Positions 43,023 through 52,360 are shown, counted from the first letter of the stretch. The stretch is 64,000 bases of DNA from Jeotgalicoccus aerolatus (GCF_014635205.1 NZ_BMCN01000001.1:868001-932000), one strand, 5' to 3'. The notes: generated by a model not told the origin, from the sequence alone. Made by a program: numbers and translations.

Positions 43023-43598
43023 TTAACTGCTGTCCTTTTCAAAATACTGCCGCTGATCTGTAAATAGTATTAGCAGTACATAAATCAAAATACTTATTGC
43101 CAAAAACATAAAACCGTAGCCTACTGTTTTCTGATCTGTCATTAAATAGTTATTGCAGAGTGTACTTTCTGAAAAGACATATAAATAACTCATCACAGAA
43201 AATATGACACCAAGTACAAGAAAGAACACGACTTGTGATGCTTCACGCAGTTTTGGCCAGCTGTCCCTGATCGGCACTCCTGCCAGAAAAGGCAGCGAAA
43301 TAAATTTGAAAAGTTCCACTGTCCACAGCTCAAGCGACTCATCCATCGTTCTCGGCAGCAGCCAGTACAAAATAATCACTAAAAACAGCAGCAGCCCCGG
43401 ATACCCAGATTTATTGAAATTCATAAATAAAGCGGGGAATTTTTTCTGTATAAACGGTGCCATTAAAAGACCTGAAACTAAAAGCAGCATCATCTGCATG
43501 TGCATATGCATCGCCATAATAGACTCCAGCAGATGACGGACAGGCGGCAGTGCGAGAAACAGGAAAAGTGCCAAACCATAGTAAAATTGTCTCATCAC
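43023..43598 (-). CDS. Membrane protein of the oxidase operon (CtaG/DUF1404-like)
   Basis: A 191-residue protein with six membrane segments. A His/Met-rich motif (MAMHMHMQMM, about residues 29-38) in a membrane segment could bind copper or haem. Position as last gene of an oxidase operon and general layout suggest a cytochrome oxidase assembly factor, but I cannot name the family with certainty. It overlaps the Sco gene by 4 bp (ATGA). Its stop is directly adjacent to that of the Crp/Fnr gene on the other strand (TAATTA), leaving no room for a normal terminator. Confidence 0.72.
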   Translation of the reverse strand: MMRQFYYGLALFLFLALPPVRHLLESIMAMHMHMQMMLLLVSGLLMAPFIQKKFPALFMNFNKSGYPGLLLFLVIILYWLLPRTMDESLELWTVELFKFISLPFLAGVPIRDSWPKLREASQVVFFLVLGVIFSVMSYLYVFSESTLCNNYLMTDQKTVGYGFMFLAISILIYVLLILFTDQRQYFEKDSS

Positions 43599-44218
43599 TT
43601 TTCCTCCTGTTCTCTTAGATATTTCTCTAAAATTTCAGCAGCTGTTTCAGGATCTTTATAATCCAGCACTTCTATTAAGCGCCCCTCAGGATTTAAAATA
43701 TAAAATGACGTATTATGCTGGTAATCAGCATCTCCCTCAGGAATTACAGTCACCCCGTAGACACTAAGCAGCTTTTCAAGTTCCTTATCATCAGGCACTC
43801 TCAGCATTTTCCAACTTTCAGCATCTGCATTAAAGTATTCTGCATAGCGTCCGAGTACTTCTACTGTATCCCTTTTTGTATCAAACGAAATACTTAAAAA
43901 CACCAAATCATCTTCAAAGTACTTACCTTCTGTCAGTTCATATACATGTTTCATATTTGTGGACATCTCAGGACACGCCGCTGCACACGATGTATAAATA
44001 AACGTCATCAGTACGTGCTTATTTTCAAATTCTCTAAAATTATATGACTCACCTGTCTGGTCGACAACTTCAACGTCAGGAAATTCTGGAGGCTGTGCCT
44101 GTAAATCCTGTACGCGCTGCTGTTCCATCGTAAATGCAGTGAAACCGTTTGTTGTAAAAAACAGAAGGATGATACCGAATACGACGATACCGATTCCCGC
44201 AGCAATGTCTTTTTTCAC
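43595..44218 (-). CDS. Sco1/SenC-family copper chaperone for oxidase assembly
   Basis: A 207-residue membrane-anchored thioredoxin-fold protein. After a membrane segment (IAAGIGIVVFGIILLFFTT) the copper ligands appear as SCAAACPEMS (CxxxC) and the later His in YQHNTSFYILN. It delivers copper to the CuA centre of subunit II (45887-46357). The ATG at 44227 touches its ribosome site, so the GTG at 44216-44218 with GGAGG nine bases upstream is the better start. Confidence 0.93.
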   Translation of the reverse strand: MKKDIAAGIGIVVFGIILLFFTTNGFTAFTMEQQRVQDLQAQPPEFPDVEVVDQTGESYNFREFENKHVLMTFIYTSCAAACPEMSTNMKHVYELTEGKYFEDDLVFLSISFDTKRDTVEVLGRYAEYFNADAESWKMLRVPDDKELEKLLSVYGVTVIPEGDADYQHNTSFYILNPEGRLIEVLDYKDPETAAEILEKYLREQEEK

Positions 44219-44247
44219 AGTATTCATCCTCCTTTATTAGTTTAATG

Positions 44248-45882
44248 TTACCACGTTCTGATTGGCGGTGATCCAGGCGGTGCGTTTTCTATAATATCGA
44301 TTATCGGTACTACATACCCCATCGATATAATAACGATAGCAAGCACAACCCATAAGCCCCAGTTTTCCGTCCATTTCGGCGTATGATGCAGTCCTTCATC
44401 AGAAGCCGCCATGAATTCCGTATAACCTTTTGGTGCAAAGAACATTAAGTTGAACACGATATAAACCATGAGAACCACACCTGCAAAGAGCAGTGTACCG
44501 CCTGCCCCTACAAACAGCAGGTATGGATCCCAGCCGAGTGCTGTCGCACTTTCACCGTAAGTTGTATATTCTGTTCTGCGCGGTGACCCCATCAGGCCAA
44601 CCAGCGACATAGATATTGTCATGAACAGCATGCCGACTGTCCAAAACATCGTCTGCCATATACCAAGGTTATGAATTTTAGCGGTCATAACCCGTCCTGA
44701 CAGATGTGGAATGAGCCAATACATCAGTCCAAAGAAAGTCAGTACAACTGCCACTCCGACAGTAACATGAAAATGTCCAACGACCCACATCGAGTTGTGG
44801 ACAACCTGGTTCAGCTGGTTATTTGTCTGTGCAATCCCTCCGGCTCCACCGAAGATAAATGAAATCATCGCCAGCATAATCGTAATGAAACGCACATCTT
44901 TCCAGGGCAGTTTAAAGAACCAGCCGAACAGCCCCTTGCCGCCTGCATGACGGCCAGCACGTTCAAGTGTCGCAAATAGTGCAAATGCAGTCATCAATGA
45001 AGGGAAACCGATAGCAAGACTCATGAATAAGTGCATAAATTTAAGTCCTTCAGTAAACCCTGGATCCACAATCTGATGGTGGAACCCTCCTGGAACGTTG
45101 AGTATAACGATTAAAATAACGACCAGTCTCGCCAGACTGTCACTGAATATTTTACCGCCGATTACTTTTGGCAGCACAATATACCATGCCGACACTGCAA
45201 CCAGATACCAGACGTTAACAAGCGTATGGCCAAAACTCCAAAACAATGTTCTGGTGAGCAGTACATTTATCGTTTCAGTCCAGCCGAATGCCCACGGAAT
45301 TAACATTAAGACTTCCCACGTCACACCGAGCAATCCGAATGTGACGAGCAGGTATACCCCTACTGCGAAGAAGGCAAACAGCGGCAGATGTTTCCCTCTG
45401 TTTCGTTTCTTCCATGTAAAAGCACTAATAAATACACCTGCTGCTGACAGCCATATACTCAGTACTACGAAGACCAAACCGATATAAAACCACGGGCTCG
45501 CAGCCATTGGCGCGTAGAATGTATACAGTACTGTTGCTTCTCCTGACAGCACCATCACTGTGACCAGGACCGCTCCAATGATAAAGCTCGAGTAACTCAG
45601 CCAGCCGAGCACTCTGACGGATTTAGATAGTCCGCCAAGTACGTAATCCACAGCTGAATATAAATATCCGTTCATAAACAATGTCGTAAAACCTAAAATT
45701 AAAAAGATTCCGTGTGCAGTTAACAGTTCGTAATAATTCAGTCCGCCAACAATTTCAAGCACACCCGCTCTGTTCAATCCTTGAATGAGTCCGAACAATC
45801 CGCCAAGCAAGAGCAGGATGAAGGCTGTTGCAAAATTTGTCAGTGCCAGGGTACTCACCTGAACTTTTCTCAATTTATCCAT
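44248..45882 (-). CDS. Cytochrome c oxidase, ba3/B-type, subunit I
   Basis: A 544-residue haem-copper oxidase core with about 13 membrane helices. Haem ligands are in AHGIFLILGFTTLF and VVGHFHVTVGVAVV; CuB ligands are in WSFGHTLVNVWY and the HHQIVDPG pair, with the Tyr of the active site in NVWY. Several sequence features place it in the B family (Thermus ba3-like) with a high O2 affinity and fewer proton channels. It is preceded by subunit II and followed by Sco. The ATG is nine bases after GGAGG, which overlaps the end of the subunit II gene. Confidence 0.94.
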   Translation of the reverse strand: MDKLRKVQVSTLALTNFATAFILLLLGGLFGLIQGLNRAGVLEIVGGLNYYELLTAHGIFLILGFTTLFMNGYLYSAVDYVLGGLSKSVRVLGWLSYSSFIIGAVLVTVMVLSGEATVLYTFYAPMAASPWFYIGLVFVVLSIWLSAAGVFISAFTWKKRNRGKHLPLFAFFAVGVYLLVTFGLLGVTWEVLMLIPWAFGWTETINVLLTRTLFWSFGHTLVNVWYLVAVSAWYIVLPKVIGGKIFSDSLARLVVILIVILNVPGGFHHQIVDPGFTEGLKFMHLFMSLAIGFPSLMTAFALFATLERAGRHAGGKGLFGWFFKLPWKDVRFITIMLAMISFIFGGAGGIAQTNNQLNQVVHNSMWVVGHFHVTVGVAVVLTFFGLMYWLIPHLSGRVMTAKIHNLGIWQTMFWTVGMLFMTISMSLVGLMGSPRRTEYTTYGESATALGWDPYLLFVGAGGTLLFAGVVLMVYIVFNLMFFAPKGYTEFMAASDEGLHHTPKWTENWGLWVVLAIVIISMGYVVPIIDIIENAPPGSPPIRTW

Positions 45883-45886
45883 GCCA

Positions 45887-46357
45887 TCACCCCTCCACCG
45901 TTATCGTTGCGGACATCATATTGTGTCCGGTGCCGCAATATTCATTACAGATCATAATGAATTCTTCTGACTCGTGAAATGTCTGTGTAATTTCTTGTAT
46001 ATGGCCAGGCACGACCATCGTGTTCAGGTTTGTATGAGGCACGTTCACGCCATGTACAACGTCTTTTGACGTCATAATGAATGTTACTTCTGCACCTTGT
46101 GGCACAGTAATTTCATTCGGAACAAACTGAAAGGCTTCTAATGTCATAACGACTTCATACTGATTTTCCCCTACTTCGTATACTCCCGGCTTATCAAAAG
46201 GAGCTGTTGAATCTACTTGTGCAGGGTCTATCGTTTCTTTGTGACTCGGCGGCCCCATGCCGAGTGCAAATGCCTGATAGCCAGTAATGCCCATAGCGAT
46301 AATAATTACAGCCACTGACAAAATGAGCCATATTTCTTCATATTTGTGCATTTTCAC
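45887..46357 (-). CDS. Cytochrome c oxidase, ba3/B-type, subunit II (CuA)
   Basis: A 156-residue protein with one N-terminal membrane helix (IWLILSVAVIIIAMGITGYQ) and an outer cupredoxin domain. The CuA motif CNEYCGTGHNMM at the end gives the two Cys, His and Met ligands, and the first His is in VVHGVNVPHTN. It receives electrons from cytochrome c. A GTG start at 46357 fits AGGGGG eight bases upstream better than the ATG two codons in. It is short, as usual for ba3-type subunit II. Confidence 0.93.
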   Translation of the reverse strand: MKMHKYEEIWLILSVAVIIIAMGITGYQAFALGMGPPSHKETIDPAQVDSTAPFDKPGVYEVGENQYEVVMTLEAFQFVPNEITVPQGAEVTFIMTSKDVVHGVNVPHTNLNTMVVPGHIQEITQTFHESEEFIMICNEYCGTGHNMMSATITVEG

Positions 46358-46375
46358 TTTTATTTCCCCCTCTTT

Positions 46376-46525
46376 TTAAAAACGCATAATAAATAATATA
46401 AGCAGTACGAGTGTCCATAAAACAATTGCCCCGCCGACAAATACAATTGTTGAAAACAGTGTACCTTTCAACGAATCTCTGTTATCAGCCGCCGGCTGTT
46501 TTTTACTTTCATATTCCTTTAACAT
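46376..46525 (-). CDS. Cytochrome c oxidase subunit IIa (small, first gene of operon)
   Basis: A 49-residue protein starting MLKEYESKKQPAADNRDSLK. One membrane helix follows (TLFSTIVFVGGAIVLWTLVLL and on to FIMRF). GGGAGGG stands seven bases before the ATG at 46523-46525. Position directly before subunit II, length and one helix fit subunit IIa of ba3-type oxidases. Confidence 0.8.
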   Translation of the reverse strand: MLKEYESKKQPAADNRDSLKGTLFSTIVFVGGAIVLWTLVLLILFIMRF

Positions 46526-46560
46526 AGACGTCCCTCCCTGAACTTTATTTCCTTACTTTA

Positions 46561-46602
46561 AGTATAGAAAAATAAAAAAAACCATCTGTGACATATATCA
46601 CA
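46561..46602 (-). promoter_or_regulatory. Oxidase operon promoter with a Crp/Fnr-type operator
   Basis: A perfect palindrome TGTGA-CATATA-TCACA covers 46587-46602. A TATACT -10 element lies at 46566-46561 on the minus strand. If transcription starts about 7 bp after it, the palindrome centre is near -41, the position for class II activation by a Crp/Fnr protein. The candidate regulator is encoded at 42336-43022. The palindrome sits in a longer 11-bp hairpin (46581-46608) followed by eight T, which also looks like a terminator for the minus strand. Confidence 0.75.
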
Positions 46603-46643
46603 GATGGTCATAATTATTTAAAATATTCAGTTAAAATTGCGCA

Positions 46644-46745
46644 TAAAAAAAGTAGCACATCTTCTATAATGTGCTACTCAAACAAAGGGGATGGGAGAAA
46701 TTTCTCACTGTTAACAAAGGGGTATGTTTCAGTGATAAAATTTTC
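46644..46745 (-). ncRNA. rsaE: RsaE/RoxS small regulatory RNA
   Basis: The RNA would be about 100 nt. It contains two C-rich seed motifs, ACCCCTTTGTT and ATCCCCTTTGTTT, separated by GAGAAATTTCTCCC, as in RsaE of S. aureus and RoxS of Bacillus as I remember them. It ends with a perfect 10-bp hairpin (46678-46669 with 46660-46651) and seven T. It lies next to pepF, where RsaE is found in S. aureus. The C-rich seeds pair with Shine-Dalgarno regions of mRNAs for central metabolism and respiration. Confidence 0.9.
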
Positions 46746-46753
46746 ATGAGTTA

Positions 46754-46782
46754 AATATAGCATGGTTATTAGCACCAAGCAA
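46754..46782 (-). promoter_or_regulatory. Promoter of the RsaE/RoxS sRNA
   Basis: On the minus strand TTGCTT (46782-46777) and TATATT (46759-46754) are spaced by 17 bp, with an extended -10 TGC before it. The region upstream (46783-46834) has A/T tracts with TGTGAAAAAATGTTC, resembling ResD/SrrA sites, in line with known control of this RNA by redox regulators. Confidence 0.75.
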
Positions 46783-46834
46783 CATTTTGAACATTTTTTC
46801 ACATTTTTGTCATAATGAAAACGAATTCACAATC

Positions 46835-48640
46835 TTATTTCTCTAATTCATCCAGTAATTGTTCAAATTCAGACAGCTGCGTTTCGAAAACTGTCAGTGC
46901 ATTTTCCACAGGCTCACTTGTCGTCATATCGACGCCGGCATTTTTCAGTATTTCAATTGGATAATTTGATGATCCCTTTTTAAGGAATTCATTAATGTAG
47001 CGCTGAGCTGTACTTTCCCCTTCTTCCAGTACTTGTTTAGACAAGCTGGCTGCTGCAGAGTAACCCGTCGCATACTGGTAAACGTAATAGTTCATGTAGA
47101 AGTGAGGAATTCTTGCCCATTCCACATCGATCGCTTCATCGTAATCTACTGCTTCACCGAAGTATTTCATGTTTAGTGCGCCGTAGACTTCATTCAGTTT
47201 GCCCGCAGTTAATGGCTCTCCTTCTTCTTTCATTTTATGAATCGCGTGTTCAAATTCAGCAAACATTGTCTGACGGAACACAGTACCTCTGAATCCTTCA
47301 AGCTGCTCATTTAATAAGTACAGCTTCTGTTTTTTATCGTCCAGATTTTTAAACATGTAATCTGCAAGCAGTGCTTCGTTAAAAGTACTTGCGACTTCAG
47401 CAACGAAAATCGAGTAGCCGCTCGTATTGGCTGGCTGATTCTTGCGTGAATAATAGCTGTGAACAGAATGTCCAAACTCATGAGCAAGTGTAAATAAATT
47501 ATTCACATTATCCTGCCAGTTCATTAAAATGTAAGGATTTGTGCCGTATGTTCCAGAAGAATACGCACCTGTACGTTTACCTTTATTTTCATATACGTCG
47601 ACCCAGCGGTTTTCAAGACCTTCTTTAACGATATCAACATATTCGCTGCCGAGCGGCTGAAGTGCATTAACCAGCCATTCTTTAGCGTTTTCATATGTCA
47701 TATCGAAATCTGTATCTTCGACTAGCGGAACATACATATCATACATTTTTAATTCATCTACACCTAGGAATTTTTTACGCAGTTCTGTATAGCGGTGCAG
47801 TATATGGAGATTATCATTCACAGTATTGACGAGATTATCGTAAACACTTTCAGGAATATGATTATTTGATAATGCCTGATGACGGCTGGATTCGTAACCT
47901 CTAACATTGGCGCTGAATACATGAGTATTGACGACACCTGCCAGAGTCTGGCTCAGCGTATTTTTAAATTTGCTGTATTCGCTGTAAAGATTAGTATAGG
48001 CAGATTCACGCAAAGTTCTATCCGATGATTTTAACAATTCCACAAAGTTTCCCTGTGTCAGCGGATGTTCTTTGCCATCTGAATCTACGGCCGGTTTAAA
48101 TTCGATATCTGCATTGTTAAACATGCCATATACCTGTGTTGGTGTATGCATCACTTCTCCAGCTTGTGCCAGCAGCTGTTCTTCAGCGTCACTTAAAACA
48201 TAAGGTCGCTGCTTATTCAATTTCTCAAGATCAAATTTAAATTCAGCCAGACGCTCGTCTTCTGCAAATTCTTTTAGCGTCTCTTCCGGAATTTCCATAA
48301 TTGCCGGTACAAGGAAACTCCATGCCGTTGAGTATTTGACGGCTAGTGATCTTGCACGGCTTTCAAGTGCACTGTAAGTATCGTTAGAAGTATCCTGATC
48401 GTGTTTTAAATGCGCATAGACAAATAGCTTCCCAAGTTCAGTATCTAGTGATCTTTCAAGTTCCAAAGCATCTGCGAGTTTTGCTGCAGAGTCAAAACCG
48501 TCTTTGAATTTCTCGTTATCTGCAACTTTGTCTTCAAGCGCTTTATAAGCTGTCTCAAAATCTTCATCACTTTCAAATATAGTTGTTAAATCCCACGTAT
48601 TCTCAAGCTGCTGTTCTTCTCTTGTAATTAATTTTCCCAT
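46835..48640 (-). CDS. pepF: Oligoendopeptidase F
   Basis: A 601-residue M3-family zinc peptidase of the cytoplasm that cleaves peptides of about 7-17 residues, here likely those imported by the Opp system (55168-61243). The zinc motif is LAHEFGHSVHSYY near residue 393, with the third ligand Glu in FVAEVASTFNEALL. GGAGG stands before the ATG. The RsaE sRNA follows on the same strand, with the sRNA's own promoter in the gap. Confidence 0.96.
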   Translation of the reverse strand: MGKLITREEQQLENTWDLTTIFESDEDFETAYKALEDKVADNEKFKDGFDSAAKLADALELERSLDTELGKLFVYAHLKHDQDTSNDTYSALESRARSLAVKYSTAWSFLVPAIMEIPEETLKEFAEDERLAEFKFDLEKLNKQRPYVLSDAEEQLLAQAGEVMHTPTQVYGMFNNADIEFKPAVDSDGKEHPLTQGNFVELLKSSDRTLRESAYTNLYSEYSKFKNTLSQTLAGVVNTHVFSANVRGYESSRHQALSNNHIPESVYDNLVNTVNDNLHILHRYTELRKKFLGVDELKMYDMYVPLVEDTDFDMTYENAKEWLVNALQPLGSEYVDIVKEGLENRWVDVYENKGKRTGAYSSGTYGTNPYILMNWQDNVNNLFTLAHEFGHSVHSYYSRKNQPANTSGYSIFVAEVASTFNEALLADYMFKNLDDKKQKLYLLNEQLEGFRGTVFRQTMFAEFEHAIHKMKEEGEPLTAGKLNEVYGALNMKYFGEAVDYDEAIDVEWARIPHFYMNYYVYQYATGYSAAASLSKQVLEEGESTAQRYINEFLKKGSSNYPIEILKNAGVDMTTSEPVENALTVFETQLSEFEQLLDELEK

Positions 48641-48694
48641 AGTAATAACCTCCGTTTATTGTTAAAGCAATTTTCTCAATAATTGCTTATTTAT

Positions 48695-49669
48695 TCAAGC
48701 AATATCTTTCGAAATCCGAAAAACTTTTAAATAGAAAGCGAGCAGCGACTGAATCAAAATATTTTTTTCTGGTGCGTCTGGCAAAGTTCTTACTTTTATA
48801 TAATCATAAAAGTCTGCACGATTAAAAATCCCTTTCGATAAATGGTAATAGATGTATAACTTCCATTCGACTGGTGAATTTATTATATATTTTTCATGCA
48901 AACTGGTAATATATAGAAATTCAGGCAAAGACTCTTGAGTCAGACCCAATTGATACATATATGTCAGCGTCTTATTCTGAACTGATTTTTGAGATTTTTC
49001 CCGCCTGATAATCCGCTTCATCATATTTTTTGTTAATTTAAAAGTGTCTTCCCAGCAAGGGCTCCACATCGGTTTAATAACTTCACTGATTTCAATTTTC
49101 TCTTTCTTGTATAGAAAATAATTCAGTCCTGCAGTATGACCGATATGCCAGGCATTAATTTCCAGCGTCTTCGAATGAATTGTATAAACAGCATCATTTG
49201 TCATCGTCGACATTTGGAAATGATTCAAATGCAAAAATTGCCCTTCCTGTTTTAATTCTCTTTCATCCAGCAGCCACATTACCTTCATTCCTAACTTATA
49301 ATAGCCCTCAGTTCTCGACAGTATTAATTCCGGGCTGATTCTAGATAATTGTATTTCCAGCGCCCAGTATTTGTTAATTAACAGATCGGGTATTTGTTCA
49401 ATACTTTCCAGATAAAATTCCATTGCCGTATCATAGTATTTATTCAGTTCGAGGTACAAATCATGCTTGAGCTTTAAATGCAGCATGGATTCCCGTTTAT
49501 ATAAATATCTGCTGCATTGCATTATATGCTGGTGTGAGAAATGCGGAACTTTTATATTTCCAGCCTTTAAAACGACGGGTGTATCACAGACTGGACAAAA
49601 ATATGACTGCTGTTTTTTGGCTTCCTGTGCAAAAATTTGATTGCCATTTTCATCATTTGCAATATACAT
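48695..49669 (-). CDS. coiA: Competence protein CoiA-like nuclease
   Basis: A 324-residue CoiA-like protein. It has a zinc-finger-like part CPVCDTPVVLKAGNIKVPHF with a His-His continuation, and a nuclease-like core with E-Q-L (NKYWALEIQLSRISPELILS). CoiA processes DNA taken up during transformation. The ATG directly follows a T-run of a hairpin whose 3' arm includes the coiA ribosome site AAGGAGG (see 49671-49714), so its translation may be controlled. It lies between mecA and pepF as in other staphylococci. Confidence 0.9.
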   Translation of the reverse strand: MYIANDENGNQIFAQEAKKQQSYFCPVCDTPVVLKAGNIKVPHFSHQHIMQCSRYLYKRESMLHLKLKHDLYLELNKYYDTAMEFYLESIEQIPDLLINKYWALEIQLSRISPELILSRTEGYYKLGMKVMWLLDERELKQEGQFLHLNHFQMSTMTNDAVYTIHSKTLEINAWHIGHTAGLNYFLYKKEKIEISEVIKPMWSPCWEDTFKLTKNMMKRIIRREKSQKSVQNKTLTYMYQLGLTQESLPEFLYITSLHEKYIINSPVEWKLYIYYHLSKGIFNRADFYDYIKVRTLPDAPEKNILIQSLLAFYLKVFRISKDIA

Positions 49670-49670
49670 A

Positions 49671-49714
49671 AAAAAACCTCCTTACCCTATATATAGGGAA
49701 AAAGGAGGTTTTTT
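49671..49714 (-). promoter_or_regulatory. Hairpin enclosing the coiA ribosome binding site, terminator-like
   Basis: A perfect 13-bp inverted repeat (AAAAAACCTCCTT 49671-49683, AAGGAGGTTTTTT 49702-49714) with an inner CCC/GGG helix. On the minus strand the 3' arm contains AAGGAGG, and a T-run leads straight into the coiA ATG at 49669. It is 20 bp after the mecA stop. It can act as a mecA terminator and would hide the coiA ribosome site in read-through RNA. Confidence 0.7.
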
Positions 49715-49734
49715 TATTTTTTCGTACAAGTTAT

Positions 49735-50403
49735 TTAAATTTCTTGAAAATATCTTCTAACCTGTGCACGAACATTGTTACTCATTATAATTTTTCCATA
49801 TTCATCCAGTAACGCACTGGCAATAGATGTCGGTTCGCTGTATTCAAGCAGCTTAGACTCAATGCCTTCCATACTGTCAAAATGTGTTCTGTAATCGAAG
49901 AAGACCTGATAATAATATTTACCATCCATTACATAAAATAAATCTTCGTATAATGTTTCATCGACTTCAACTTCATGAGTATATTTTATAAGATTTTCAA
50001 AGTCACTAAAGTAAACCATCAGCGGTTCATTTATGACTGGAACATCAAACTTGCTGCTGTCATTTTTACGATCATCGATGGTTTTATCGATAAATGATTC
50101 GATTTCCCTATTTTCCATATTCATAGCATAGGGCTCCATACCGTATGGATCATGTTCATGTTGGGATTTAGACACAACGACTTCTATACCTTTGTCGAAC
50201 GCGTGCACTTGAATCCACAGTGGACCATCCAAAGCAAAGTCATCTGTTTGCTCATTATTTACTTCGTCCATAATCGTCCAGAAAAATTCTTCGCCGCGCT
50301 GACGGTTCATCCATAAATCTTCCTTGTTAAAACCGCGGCTCTCAATATCTGAGTACGTTAAAAAGAATTTAATGGTTGAGTCGTTCACTCTTTCAATTCT
50401 CAT
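49735..50403 (-). CDS. mecA: Adaptor protein MecA
   Basis: A 222-residue adaptor that targets proteins such as ComK-type regulators for ClpCP degradation; it is not the methicillin-resistance gene of the same name. The N-terminal domain opens MRIERVNDSTIKFFLTYSDI and the C-terminal ClpC-binding domain includes KYYYQVFFDYRTHFDSMEGI. GGGAG stands eight bases before the ATG at 50401-50403. The window also has a ComK-like gene (16390-16884), so the protein it may control is encoded in the same stretch. Between the domains lies an acidic linker. Confidence 0.92.
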   Translation of the reverse strand: MRIERVNDSTIKFFLTYSDIESRGFNKEDLWMNRQRGEEFFWTIMDEVNNEQTDDFALDGPLWIQVHAFDKGIEVVVSKSQHEHDPYGMEPYAMNMENREIESFIDKTIDDRKNDSSKFDVPVINEPLMVYFSDFENLIKYTHEVEVDETLYEDLFYVMDGKYYYQVFFDYRTHFDSMEGIESKLLEYSEPTSIASALLDEYGKIIMSNNVRAQVRRYFQEI

Positions 50404-50495
50404 CCTGCTCACTCCCTTACCATCATTTCTGCCTATTATACTAACTATTTTTATATATTACCAAATTTTAGATTTGTCTTATTATTATATGTTAA

Positions 50496-50529
50496 AACGC
50501 CCGCAGATAGCAAATCATCTGCAGGCGTT
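50496..50529 (-). terminator. Terminator of spxA
   Basis: A stem of 12 pairs with one mismatch (50496-50508 with 50517-50529, core AACGCC / GGCGTT) and a short T tail on the minus strand, 46 bp after the spx stop codon. Confidence 0.75.
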
Positions 50530-50574
50530 CTGAACTTCATACATATATCAAATTATTCATCATACTTATATTTC

Positions 50575-50973
50575 TTATAATTCTGCCAGGCGTTTAGCTT
50601 CAATCAGATGCAATGTTCTAATGCTGCGCGGTAAAAAGCGTCTAATTTCATCTTCGTTGTAGCCCACTTGTAAACGTTTCTCATCCATAATAATCGGACG
50701 TCTCAATAATCCTGGGTTCTCCATAATTAAAGTATACAGCTCATTCATAGGAAGGCTTTCAATATCAACATTTAATTTTTGGAAAGTTTTAGAGCGAGTC
50801 GAGATAATTTCTTCTGTCCCGTACTCTGTCATTCTTAAAATAGATTTAACTTCGTCTAAAGTTAATGGTTCAGAAAATACATTGCGTTCTGTATAAGGAA
50901 TATCATTTTCCTGCAACCATGCTTTTGCCTTACGACATGACGTACAACTTGGAGAAGTAAATAGTACTACCAT
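50575..50973 (-). CDS. spxA: Redox-sensing transcription regulator Spx
   Basis: A 132-residue ArsC-like protein that binds the RNA polymerase alpha subunit under disulphide stress. The redox switch is C10-T-S-C13 ([10 protein letters not shown]). The typical Spx sequence continues as [20 protein letters not shown] and [20 protein letters not shown]. Its adaptor SpxH is at 41448-42248. GGAG is ten bases before the ATG at 50971-50973. It has a leader that could start near 51073 (TATAAT at 51085-51080). Confidence 0.96.
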   Translation of the reverse strand: MVVLFTSPSCTSCRKAKAWLQENDIPYTERNVFSEPLTLDEVKSILRMTEYGTEEIISTRSKTFQKLNVDIESLPMNELYTLIMENPGLLRRPIIMDEKRLQVGYNEDEIRRFLPRSIRTLHLIEAKRLAEL

Positions 50974-51340
50974 GTAACTCACACTCCAATTTTATAATTC
51001 TAACAAGAGTCTATACCCGTTTAAAGTCTTCTCTAAACATTCCATCAGTATGTAACTCCGCCTCTTGTTGACAATTCTTATTATAGGTAACAAACATTAA
51101 AATAAAATGAGAATATTGTAATAATCTTAAAAATTATTAATTAATCTGAAATTAAAAGTAATGTTTATGTGCTAAGAACTTATGTTAATTATAACATCAA
51201 AGTTGGTCAAAGTATATACATCTGACGAATGACTTATACGATTATTTGTTTTGTTTCAATATAAATCCCGTCACTTGATTGCACATCAGTTAAAAGAGTA
51301 TTAATATTAGGATACTAACTAAACTATGTAGGTGACATAA
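50974..51340. other. Intergenic region between divergent spxA and trpS
   Basis: These 367 bp are very AT-rich. A perfect TATAAT (51085-51080, minus strand) is a candidate -10 for spxA, though its -35 is poor. A plausible trpS promoter lies at 51275-51304. No T-box sequence (the TGGNACCGCG box) and no terminator are seen, so trpS does not appear to use tRNA-sensing control. No open frame of note. Confidence 0.6.
51275..51304 (+). promoter_or_regulatory. Candidate promoter of trpS
   Basis: TTGATT (51275-51280) and TATTAA (51299-51304) are spaced by 18 bp, giving a start about 30 bp before the trpS ATG. Confidence 0.4.
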
Positions 51341-52342
<1,002 letters not shown>

Positions 52343-52360
52343 TTTAAGGTAAATATATTG

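Noticed and set aside
45098-45487. Plus-strand 129-codon frame inside the oxidase subunit I gene
   Set aside because: It is antisense to a well-conserved haem-copper oxidase with all ligands visible, and has no ribosome site.
46581-46608. Plain terminator only
   Set aside because: The hairpin can act as a terminator, but its centre is a perfect Crp/Fnr palindrome correctly placed for a promoter, and the sRNA upstream already has its own terminator. It is listed as an operator with possible dual role.
49735-50403. Methicillin resistance gene mecA
   Set aside because: The protein is the ClpC adaptor MecA, a shared name only; there is no penicillin-binding domain.
51000-51340. T-box riboswitch in front of trpS
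   Set aside because: No TGGNACCGCG-type box and no terminator/antiterminator pair could be found in the 367-bp gap.
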